From: a candidate division TA06 bacterium DG_78
GTDB lineage: Bacteria; Hydrothermota; Tepidihabitantia; SM23-42
Length of the DNA stretch: 5,594 nucleotides
Direction of reading: 5' to 3'
Assembly: GCA_001303225.1 (NCBI GenBank)
Contig: LJNI01000148.1
Location: 1 to 5,594, forward strand
In this document: in pieces, positions 1-5,270 of the stretch
How positions within the stretch are numbered: position 1 is the stretch's first letter
How the letters are laid out: each line of letters starts with the position of its first letter
Position numbers and translations under genes: made by a program
Notes under the pieces: generated by a model
What the model saw: only the letters and a program-made list of their open reading frames with translations
Told to the model about the DNA's origin: nothing
Databases searched by the model: none

Positions 1-109
1 ATACAAAAAAACAGAAGTTATGAAGTTGAGAGGTTATGAAGATGAGATTACTCGTAATAACAAGCAAGAAGGATTATCAAACGAACACAAATCACGAACC
101 ACGAATACG
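1..109. other. Low-complexity DNA at the 5' end of the first gene; possible junction
   Basis: The stretch contains a repeated GTTATGAAG word at 17-25 and 33-41, and a loosely repetitive run at about 81-105 built from CACRAA/ACGAA-like words. It reads as spacer-type repeat DNA rather than codons: its translation is polar and not like any domain. The coding signal becomes convincing at about 110, at IAVDISDANFSI. From my knowledge of such proteins, that phrase is normally the closing strand of a beta-sandwich domain preceding further repeats. Inference: the upstream part of the gene was replaced or interrupted here. The alternative is simply an unusual linker. Confidence 0.35.
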
Positions 110-2065
110 ATGATTGCGGTCGATATCAGTGATGCGAATTTTTCGATCATCTTGAATGAATATACACTCTCTATCTTCATCAATGGTGCTGGTTCGGTGA
201 CAAAAAATCCTGACTTACCACTCTATCCGCACGGTACGAGTGTGGTGCTCACCGCAATACTAGCTCCAGAAGATCCCATAGACCCTGAACCCGAGTGGAT
301 CTTTGACGCATGGAGCGGTGACCTCGAATCCAGTGACAACCCAGATATCCTTGTCATGGACAGTGACAAATCAGTGACAGCGACCTTTTCCTACATGCTC
401 AACCTCGCTGACTTCCCCATGTATGAAGCAGATGAACCGTATGACGAGATGTGCGGTCCAGCAGTTGGTCAGATGACCTTAAACTACATGTGGTGGAATA
501 GGAATACACATCCAGATAGTGCGCCGATGTTATTTGATAATCAAGCAGTGCTCTATGATACAGGTATTACCCACAATGCAACACCAGGTTTAGACTTTTT
601 TGATCTCAATGGCATGTGGTATGTTGTGCAACACTATAAACCGAATCCCTATACCCAGTATGGCTACAATTTCACGAAGCAACAGAATACTGATAGCACG
701 GTGTTACTCAAACAGATCTGCCAGTGGATCGATTACTGTGTCGGTGAACTGAGCGGTGGTCATGAACCAGGTCATCCCCTGCACGTCCCAGGAATCATAC
801 CAGCGTATGGCAATTACACAAACTGGATGGCAGTGAGAGGATTTCGTGCTGATACGATTGCCTACCAAATGCCTGATACCCTTGAAATCTATGGATTCTG
901 GATGAATGACCCATATCCAGAAGCACTCGGTGGTATTGGTGAGAATAGTTATAAAACCGTAACCCATTTCCTTGATGAATACTATGATCCATTGACAACT
1001 GGTGATCAGTGGGATGGTAAGTACGTGGCAATCTGTGAGCCACCTGAAGAGGGTGCTGGATGTGTACTGATACTTGCTCAAACCACACCTCAGTTTACTG
1101 ATGAACAGACACATCAACTCAAACTCATGACCAACCAGTATGATATTCCCTTTGAAATAAAAGGATGGATTATTCAGGCAGCAATGAATGGCGTGTATGA
1201 ACAGCTCATACCATATGATGAACACTTCAAAGCAGTCTTTCAAATCACGACACCAGGGGAACCCTTTCTTGTGAAAGGTATAGACAACAATGATTACTAT
1301 GCCGTACCATTCAATTTCAATTTCCCGGTGATTGGTGATTTTGGACAGAAGAAAAAAAGTGTTGCAGAAGAAACACCAACATCAAAAACTATAAAACAAC
1401 CAGGACTCTCTGAGGCGGTTAAAGATCTAAATGAAGCATCATTACCAGCTGTAGAGCCGACGCTCATTGTTATTCTCATTGATGCCCAAGATGGACATTT
1501 CAAAGAGGCATCGTGGACTCAGACACCAGTCAAGTATCTTCCCATAACTAAAGAAGAGGCACGGAATATGATATCTGATGTGCTTGAAGAATTAGGTCTC
1601 GAAGCACCAGCACTCAGTAAGCTCTACCCTGAACTCATACACAGGAAATCATCGCCATATTATCCTGAGTGGCGGTTTATTGTTGAGGAGTATGCAATCT
1701 ACATTGGTCAGGATGGTTCAGTATCAGTCGAGATGCCAGATGATGATAGCAGGGGAGATGGTGGTATTATGTCAGGTGGAGAGACATATGTGTATTCACT
1801 CGCAACCGCTTCGCCGACTCCTTTTATTAACAACACAAACATTTCCTATTCAATTGCAAAACCAGGTCATGTATCGTTGGCTATCTATGACATATGTGGC
1901 AGACTCGTCAGGATTCTTGTAGAAGAGAAAAAGGACGCAGGTTTTTACAGGGTAAGTTGGGGTGGTAATGACAATAACAACAGAAAGGTAGCAAATGGAG
2001 TGTATTTCATTAAACTTACATCTGGTAATTTTGTATCGGTGAAGAAGGTTACGCTCGTGAGGTAA
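20..2065 (+). CDS. Secreted-type multidomain protein: InlB-B-like repeat, C39-like papain fold, FlgD-like C-terminal domain (5' end uncertain)
   Basis: This 681-residue reading frame has several extracellular-type domains. Residues about 47-124 match the divergent InlB B-repeat style (GAGSV, then WIFDAWSGDL, then VTATF). Residues about 130-340 look like a C39-like cysteine peptidase fold: Cys145 in DEMCGPAVG, a later NWMAVRGF strand and Asp297 in MNDPY. The usual catalytic His position in that strand appears to be Asn268, so activity is doubtful. Residues about 508-571 (KEEARNMI, then YYPEWRFIV, then YIGQDGSV) have a PepSY-like layout, tentatively. Residues about 596-681 are a FlgD-like/type A sorting domain (YDICGRLVR, then GVYFIKL), which suggests export and surface anchoring or release. 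No signal peptide is present, and the frame is open upstream to base 2, so the true start may lie outside the window or the gene may be 5'-damaged. ATG at 20 and ATG at 110 (Met31) both lack a good ribosome site. Substrate unknown. Confidence 0.82.
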   Translation: MKLRGYEDEITRNNKQEGLSNEHKSRTTNTMIAVDISDANFSIILNEYTLSIFINGAGSVTKNPDLPLYPHGTSVVLTAILAPEDPIDPEPEWIFDAWSGDLESSDNPDILVMDSDKSVTATFSYMLNLADFPMYEADEPYDEMCGPAVGQMTLNYMWWNRNTHPDSAPMLFDNQAVLYDTGITHNATPGLDFFDLNGMWYVVQHYKPNPYTQYGYNFTKQQNTDSTVLLKQICQWIDYCVGELSGGHEPGHPLHVPGIIPAYGNYTNWMAVRGFRADTIAYQMPDTLEIYGFWMNDPYPEALGGIGENSYKTVTHFLDEYYDPLTTGDQWDGKYVAICEPPEEGAGCVLILAQTTPQFTDEQTHQLKLMTNQYDIPFEIKGWIIQAAMNGVYEQLIPYDEHFKAVFQITTPGEPFLVKGIDNNDYYAVPFNFNFPVIGDFGQKKKSVAEETPTSKTIKQPGLSEAVKDLNEASLPAVEPTLIVILIDAQDGHFKEASWTQTPVKYLPITKEEARNMISDVLEELGLEAPALSKLYPELIHRKSSPYYPEWRFIVEEYAIYIGQDGSVSVEMPDDDSRGDGGIMSGGETYVYSLATASPTPFINNTNISYSIAKPGHVSLAIYDICGRLVRILVEEKKDAGFYRVSWGGNDNNNRKVANGVYFIKLTSGNFVSVKKVTLVR

Positions 2066-2087
2066 GTTATCGAATAAAGGAACGCTG

Positions 2088-2120
2088 CCCCTTGTGCCAG
2101 ATTTGTGCCATATCTGTGCC
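2088..2120 (+). repeat. 11-base periodic TTGTGCC cluster, copy 1 (three units)
   Basis: TTGTGCC begins at 2092 and 2103, and CTGTGCC at 2114, exactly 11 bases apart, preceded by CCCC. The first 24 bases (2088-2111) are identical to 3433-3456. The cluster lies between the first gene's stop and the lipoprotein promoter and ends 16 bases before the -35 box. One-helical-turn spacing would put every unit on the same DNA face, as for a multimeric activator or repressor. A dispersed repeat element is an equally good reading. Confidence 0.7.
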
Positions 2121-2136
2121 AAAACATATGGTAGTA

Positions 2137-2165
2137 TTGACAACTGACAAAATTGTTGTTATTAT
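2137..2165 (+). promoter_or_regulatory. Sigma70-type promoter for the repeat lipoprotein gene
   Basis: TTGACA at 2137-2142 is a perfect -35 box. It is followed after 17 bases by TATTAT at 2160-2165, five of six matches to the -10 consensus. Transcription would start near 2172, only about 9 bases before the ATG at 2181, leaving almost no leader. No convincing Shine-Dalgarno sequence is seen in AAAAGCAGAATG. The same GTATTGACAA ten-mer occurs at the kinase promoter (5222-5231). Confidence 0.6.
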
Positions 2166-2180
2166 AAAAATAAAAGCAGA

Positions 2181-3374
2181 ATGAAACTATTTTTAAAAGA
2201 TACATTCATTTTAGCAATAATAATATTCATCGGGTTTACAAACTCGTGCAGAAAAAACGAGCAGGGTCCCGATGCTATTTGGGAGAAGACATATGGTGGC
2301 GTTGAGCAGGATTTAGGGATGGAAGTCCAACAGACTACAGACGGTGGTTATGTAATAGTAGGATACACAGAGTCGTTCGGTGCAAAATTTCAGGATATCT
2401 ATATTGTAAAGACAGATGCGAGTGGTAATACCCTATGGTCGCGAATTTATGGTGGAGAACAACAAGAGTGGGGTTATTCAATAGATCAAACTAACGATGG
2501 TGGCTACATTATTTCTGGACATACAACTTCCTTCGGCGCAGGGGGAAGTGACTTTTATCTCATTAAGACTGATGAAAACGGCGATACTCTATGGACAAGA
2601 ACATATGGGGATACTGACTTTGATATGGGAACATCAGTCCAACAAACCTCTGATGGCGGATACATTGTAACTGGAATTACATCATCGTATGGGGCAGGTG
2701 GTAATGATGTTTGGCTTGTGAAAACTGATAGCAACGGCGATACTGTTTGGACAAAAACATATGGCGGTGCAGATGATGAGAGTGGGTATTCAGTTCAACA
2801 AACAAATGACGGTGGATATATTATTGGTGGACTAACGGAGTCGTTTGGGGCAGGCCATCAGGATATTTATGTTATAAAAACTGATGGAAATGGAAATGTA
2901 ATATGGACAAAAACATATGGCGGCACAAATCAGGAGTGGGGTTCAGTACGGCAAACCACCGATGGTGGTTATATAGTTAGTGGATGGACGAATTCATTCT
3001 GTGTTTATGAAGGAGATATGGGAGATTTTTATCTCATTAAGACTGATGAAAACGGCGATACTCTATGGACAAGAACGTTTGGTGGTAAAGGCCGCGACTA
3101 TAGCACAGATGTTGTGGAAACGTCTGATGCCGACTATATAGTGGTAGGTCATACAACTTCCTTTGGCGCAGGGGAGGATGATATTTATCTAATAAAAACA
3201 GATACAGACGGTAATTTACTGTGGTCTAAGACCTATGGAGGAGCGGATATTGAATGGAGTTCATCGTTACAAATAACTTCGGATAATTGCTACATCATTA
3301 CAGGTCATACATATTCTTTCGGTGCAGGTTCCCGGGATGTCTATTTAATAAAAACTGAATCTGATGTTGAATAG
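2181..3374 (+). CDS. Lipoprotein made of seven ~52-residue propeller-like repeats
   Basis: This 397-residue protein starts with a lipoprotein-type signal: Lys2/Lys6, a hydrophobic core at about 8-19, and Cys23 after TNS, a loose lipobox as often seen in Bacteroidota-like lineages. The mature chain, from Trp34 to the last residue, consists of seven repeats: 34-85, 86-137, 138-189, 190-241, 242-295, 296-347 and 348-397. Each follows W-x-K-T-Y-G-G, then QQT-x-DGGYI-x-x-G-x-T-x-SFGAG, then D-x-YLIKTD-x-x-GDTLW. Repeats of this kind are common in surface proteins of FCB and candidate-phylum bacteria. Seven units of this length suggest a closed seven-bladed beta-propeller (inference). Repeat 5 carries indels (54 residues) and repeat 6 has lost the DGG motif. 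No catalytic motif is visible, so a binding or scaffold role at the outer membrane is more likely than an enzyme. It has its own promoter and is not coupled to the first gene. Confidence 0.93.
   Translation: MKLFLKDTFILAIIIFIGFTNSCRKNEQGPDAIWEKTYGGVEQDLGMEVQQTTDGGYVIVGYTESFGAKFQDIYIVKTDASGNTLWSRIYGGEQQEWGYSIDQTNDGGYIISGHTTSFGAGGSDFYLIKTDENGDTLWTRTYGDTDFDMGTSVQQTSDGGYIVTGITSSYGAGGNDVWLVKTDSNGDTVWTKTYGGADDESGYSVQQTNDGGYIIGGLTESFGAGHQDIYVIKTDGNGNVIWTKTYGGTNQEWGSVRQTTDGGYIVSGWTNSFCVYEGDMGDFYLIKTDENGDTLWTRTFGGKGRDYSTDVVETSDADYIVVGHTTSFGAGEDDIYLIKTDTDGNLLWSKTYGGADIEWSSSLQITSDNCYIITGHTYSFGAGSRDVYLIKTESDVE
2280..3371 (+). repeat. Seven in-frame coding repeats, ~156 bases each
   Basis: The repeats encode the propeller units of the lipoprotein. 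DNA similarity is patchy. 2550-2602 (repeat 2/3 junction) and 3024-3076 (repeat 5/6 junction) agree at 52 of 53 bases. 2520-2544 (repeat 2) and 3150-3174 (repeat 6) agree at 24 of 25 bases. Other unit pairs are clearly more diverged at DNA level. The near-identical blocks lie between non-adjacent units, pointing to recent gene conversion or segmental duplication inside the gene. Confidence 0.85.
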
Positions 3375-3409
3375 GAAAATATTCTTTAAAGATTGATTTA
3401 AAAATAAGA

Positions 3410-3437
3410 GGAGGTCAGAACATAATCACCGACCCCT
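3410..3437. repeat. Imperfect G-rich/C-rich hairpin leading into periodic cluster copy 2
   Basis: GGAGGTC (3410-3416) can pair with GACCCCT (3431-3437) around a 14-base loop, with one A/C mismatch and one G-T pair. It lies just downstream of the lipoprotein stop but has no following T-run, so it is not a convincing intrinsic terminator. Its layout (G-run arm, loop containing ACAT then ATCAC, C-run arm, then TTGTGC words) parallels the structure at 4727-4778. Confidence 0.4.
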
Positions 3438-3456
3438 TGTGCCAGATTTGTGCCAT
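3433..3456 (+). repeat. 11-base periodic TTGTGCC cluster, copy 2 (two units)
   Basis: TTGTGCC starts at 3437 and 3448, 11 bases apart, after CCCC. All 24 bases match 2088-2111 exactly. This copy lies between two convergent genes, where no promoter is expected, which weakens a purely promoter-linked role and favours a dispersed repeat element. Confidence 0.7.
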
Positions 3457-3464
3457 TTATCCTA

Positions 3465-3503
3465 TTGATTTAATCAACGGACTACTGATCCGTAGTGCTA
3501 AAT
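3465..3503. repeat. Palindrome and hairpin in the convergent intergenic spacer
   Basis: TTGATT and AATCAA (3465-3477) form a perfect palindrome around one T. The next bases give two mutually exclusive stems: ACGGA (3477-3481) with TCCGT (3489-3493), or ACTAC (3481-3485) with GTAGT (3492-3496). The interval 3477-3503 resembles 5032-5058 at 20 of 27 positions. It lies 16 bases beyond the stop of the minus-strand gene, but there is no U-tract, so terminator function is uncertain. Confidence 0.4.
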
Positions 3504-3518
3504 CTGTTACAGGAATCA

Positions 3519-4673
3519 TCAATGTTTCTTTATATCTACTATGTTGAGATCTGAAAATTTCATGGAGAAAAAATCATCAACTGGATTGCTGCGAACCGGT
3601 TGATTTATTATGTCAGAAAAAAATATTTTTATTAAATGGTCTCTTTTTTGTATGTGTAATCCTTCCCACCAATCTTTGTTGAATGCATGGTTTTCAGAAT
3701 ATGCAAATACCATTTGAATAAAGAAATCTGCAAGTTGGTCTTTTTTAATATCAAACAATGGACTAAAAAATTTGGCGAAATTTGTTTTATTGCTCCAACA
3801 CAAATGGAAAAATCCGTTATTGCCTGAAGTGAAGGCAGTAAAACTGAAACTTTCTAAATCAACTGAAAGATCGTTATAATCCTGATAAACGCTACCATCA
3901 AGAGAAAATGCGGGATTAACATACGAACAGCAATTTATTGGTAGTGGTTGCTCGGTGACAATCGTAATGGATGAGTATCCGTTGAACGATTTGTTTTTTA
4001 TGTCAGATACTAATTGATTGTAATCATTTAACATTTCAAAAATACATTTGTGTCTACATAGAAATAAGAGTATATTTTCTACATTGAGTAAATGTTTGTA
4101 TTCTATATTCCCTTTGCTTTCAATAAGCTTATGGTGGATTGGTATCGTTTTTGTAACTCCCGTTGATGTATAGAGCTCCTTGCATAATGCTCTGAATAAT
4201 AGAAGGCAATCTTGCTGAGGGGTTGGTTCAAAACATTCCTTTTCGATTGGCGAAAACAGCAAATTATCATGATGGCTACAAAAACCATAAAAACTGCCTA
4301 CTTCGTTTATTCCGATATCGGTTGGTGGCATTTGATCCAATGCATCCAATTTTGATAGTTCAGCTACATTTAGCGACATAAAGCGTAAGACATGGTTGTT
4401 TTTTGAAATTGTCTTCAGAGATGTTTTGGGGATTGAATGTGAAGCTGTTTTTGTTTTACTGCATTTCTCGTCTTGGAAATAGCAAGTTTTTGTTGTGAAG
4501 ATCTTAAGAACTTCTTTTTGGAGATTGTATAAATCCACACGTTCTTGTATATCCTTGAGTTTATGACAATTTTTAAATGGCTTTCCCGAACCGCATAGAC
4601 AAAGTTCGTCATCTCCCATAGCATTATATTTGTTCAAAAGATCCTCAAACATCGTGAGATAGTCCTTATGCAT
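3519..4673 (-). CDS. SEC-C motif protein with HNH/treble-clef-like Cys-His region, function unknown
   Basis: This 384-residue protein is translated from ATG at 4673 with a strong AGGAGG five bases upstream, and ends in TGA. Residues 25-37 (CLCGSGKPFKNCH) are a SEC-C zinc motif, with ligands Cys25, Cys27, Cys36 and His37. A second Cys/His region follows: Cys64 and Cys71, then SHSIPK with His79, then NNHVLRF with His94, and later GFCSHHDNLLFSPIE with Cys132, His134, His135 and Asp136. This spacing recalls HNH-like treble-clef proteins, but a nuclease activity is only inferred. The remaining ~200 residues (for example CRHKC at 206-210 and NHAFNKDWW at 328-336) match nothing I recognise. There is no signal peptide or membrane segment, so it is probably cytoplasmic. 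It is a lone gene on the opposite strand to its neighbours, with AT-rich, Lys/Asn-rich coding, which is compatible with an acquired accessory gene. Confidence 0.9.
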   Translation of the reverse strand: MHKDYLTMFEDLLNKYNAMGDDELCLCGSGKPFKNCHKLKDIQERVDLYNLQKEVLKIFTTKTCYFQDEKCSKTKTASHSIPKTSLKTISKNNHVLRFMSLNVAELSKLDALDQMPPTDIGINEVGSFYGFCSHHDNLLFSPIEKECFEPTPQQDCLLLFRALCKELYTSTGVTKTIPIHHKLIESKGNIEYKHLLNVENILLFLCRHKCIFEMLNDYNQLVSDIKNKSFNGYSSITIVTEQPLPINCCSYVNPAFSLDGSVYQDYNDLSVDLESFSFTAFTSGNNGFFHLCWSNKTNFAKFFSPLFDIKKDQLADFFIQMVFAYSENHAFNKDWWEGLHIQKRDHLIKIFFSDIINQPVRSNPVDDFFSMKFSDLNIVDIKKH

Positions 4674-4678
4674 CCTTT

Positions 4679-4684
4679 CCTCCT
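4679..4684 (-). promoter_or_regulatory. Shine-Dalgarno site of the SEC-C gene
   Basis: On the minus strand AGGAGG is followed by AAAGG and the ATG at 4673-4671, a 5-base gap. It is the only canonical full-length site among the visible starts, and it supports ATG 4673 over the internal Met8 codon. Confidence 0.75.
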
Positions 4685-4692
4685 GATAATGA

Positions 4693-4720
4693 ATTATAGT
4701 ATATCAGAAATAATAATCAA
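4693..4720 (-). promoter_or_regulatory. Sigma70-type promoter for the SEC-C gene
   Basis: Read on the minus strand, TTGATT (4720-4715) and a perfect TATAAT (4698-4693) are 16 bases apart. The predicted transcription start near 4686 leaves a leader of about 13 bases, just long enough to include the AGGAGG site. Confidence 0.5.
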
Positions 4721-4726
4721 GGCACA

Positions 4727-4754
4727 GGGGGGGTGACCTCAACATCACTCCCCT
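4727..4754. repeat. G-run/C-run hairpin upstream of periodic cluster copy 3
   Basis: Bases 4727-4736 (GGGGGGGTGA) pair with 4745-4754 (TCACTCCCCT) over ten pairs including two G-T pairs, around an eight-base loop. It lies just upstream of the SEC-C gene's -35 box, and directly before TTGTGC words. Possible roles are a REP-like palindrome, an operator, or a boundary of a small mobile element; the sequence does not decide. Confidence 0.55.
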
Positions 4755-4760
4755 ATTAGA

Positions 4761-4778
4761 TTGTGCTATTTTTGTGCG
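4761..4778 (+). repeat. 11-base periodic TTGTGC cluster, copy 3 (two units)
   Basis: TTGTGCT starts at 4761 and TTGTGCG at 4772, keeping the 11-base step and the + strand orientation of copies 1 and 2, but with diverged unit ends. TGCGGT (4775-4780) also pairs with ACCGCA (4797-4802) across a 16-base loop. Confidence 0.5.
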
Positions 4779-5016
4779 GTCCATTTACCAAAATTAACCG
4801 CAATAGGCAGAATTCCCAGCAATGGTCAGAATGGTGCAAAGGGTTGTCTGACATGGCTTTGCGGGGTTTTGTATTTTCCAGATTTTCGGTTTGTCCCAGA
4901 TTTGTCCCAACTTTGTGTTTATTATTTTCAAATAAATTTCATTCATGAGCTATTGTCATCATAATATTTAACGGTATTACATGAATTAAATAAATTATTG
5001 TAGATTTATTCTGGAT
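4779..5016. other. Intergenic stretch without a supported gene
   Basis: The short open frames here show no domain, ribosome site or plausible composition, and parts of them translate the periodic repeat. Visible structure is GCAAAG (4836-4841) pairing with CTTTGC (4857-4862) over a 15-base loop, followed by GGGGTTTTGTATTTT. This is a weak terminator-like arrangement on the + strand with no gene feeding into it. The part from about 4920 to 5010 is plain AT-rich spacer. Confidence 0.5.
4891..4919 (+). repeat. 11-base periodic TTGTCCC cluster, copy 4 (three units)
   Basis: TTGTCCC starts at 4891 and 4902 and TTGTGTT at 4913, again exactly 11 bases apart and on the + strand. The first two units carry CCC where copies 1 and 2 have GCC. 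The step length is conserved better than the word itself. Confidence 0.55.
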
Positions 5017-5040
5017 ATAGAGACCTGACCTGCGGTCTAT
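5017..5040. repeat. Bulged inverted repeat at the left end of the structured block
   Basis: ATAG plus ACC (5017-5025, with a two-base AG bulge) can pair with GGTCTAT (5034-5040) around an eight-base loop. It lies immediately before the sequence resembling the hairpin at 3477-3503. Confidence 0.35.
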
Positions 5041-5055
5041 TAGTCCGTGGTGCTA

Positions 5056-5142
5056 CATTAGCAGATAAACATAGATATTTTCCAGTGCTTCGCCGAGCAT
5101 CAGTCTCTCAATAGTCATTTCGGTGCTATGTTTATGCTAATG
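5056..5142. repeat. Long inverted repeat enclosing a nested hairpin
   Basis: CATTAGCAGATAAACATAG (5056-5074) pairs with CTATGTTTATGCTAATG (5126-5142): 17 perfect pairs with a single two-base bulge. The 51-base interior holds a small hairpin, GTGCT (5085-5089) with AGCAT (5096-5100). Arms this long are very unlikely by chance in a short spacer. It could be a structured RNA, a recombination or attachment site, or a small palindromic mobile element. It lies upstream of the kinase promoter, so it is not in that gene's leader. Confidence 0.6.
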
Positions 5143-5162
5143 CCAATACGAAGAAAGGGTAG

Positions 5163-5207
5163 TGCTTTCGGTTTTTCTTTTTTAACTCTTAAACGAGATC
5201 GAAAGCA
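5163..5207. repeat. Second inverted repeat before the kinase promoter
   Basis: TGCTTTCG (5163-5170) pairs perfectly with CGAAAGCA (5200-5207). Inside it TTTAA (5181-5185) pairs with TTAAA (5189-5193) around CTC. It ends 17 bases before the kinase -35 box, so it may be an operator-like or structured element. The inner T-rich run is in the loop, not after the stem, so it is not a standard terminator. Confidence 0.45.
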
Positions 5208-5224
5208 TATTACAATTTTCTGTA

Positions 5225-5253
5225 TTGACAAAAAGTATAGAACCTTCTATAAT
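5225..5253 (+). promoter_or_regulatory. Consensus sigma70 promoter for the Ser/Thr kinase gene
   Basis: TTGACA (5225-5230) and TATAAT (5248-5253) are both perfect consensus boxes with the optimal 17-base spacing. Transcription should start near 5260, about 11 bases before the GTG start. Such a strong promoter for a regulatory kinase suggests either high basal expression or tight repression through the nearby inverted repeats. Confidence 0.8.
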
Positions 5254-5258
5254 AAACT

Positions 5259-5262
5259 GAGG
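5259..5262 (+). promoter_or_regulatory. Ribosome binding site deciding the kinase GTG start
   Basis: GAGG ends eight bases before GTG 5271, good spacing. The ATG at 5263 lies directly against GAGG and opens only a six-codon frame ending at 5283, so it is not the start. The predicted transcript begins at or inside this site, so its use depends on the exact 5' end. Confidence 0.5.
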
Positions 5263-5270
5263 ATGCATTC

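Noticed and set aside
704..1243. Minus-strand open frames of 97-179 codons inside the first gene
   Set aside because: The plus strand has clear domain content here; the minus-strand translations show no domain or ribosome site and are shadows.
2280..3371. Enzyme function (such as a glycoside hydrolase) for the repeat lipoprotein
   Set aside because: The whole mature chain is repeats with no catalytic motif; repeat homology alone does not support an enzyme call.
2088..3456. CRISPR-like repeats
   Set aside because: The units are only 11 bases, contiguous, with no spacers of regular length and no cas gene in view.
3375..3518. Bidirectional intrinsic terminator between the convergent genes
   Set aside because: Hairpins exist, but none has a GC-rich stem followed by a T-run on either strand, so I list them only as repeats.
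4836..4875. Intrinsic terminator with stem GCAAAG/CTTTGC
   Set aside because: The stem is six pairs with a 15-base loop, and GGGG separates it from the T-rich part; no + strand gene ends upstream.
4761..4964. Open frames of 61-67 codons in the spacer before the kinase
   Set aside because: No ribosome site and no recognisable motif; the translation covers the periodic repeat and hairpins, so it is chance openness.
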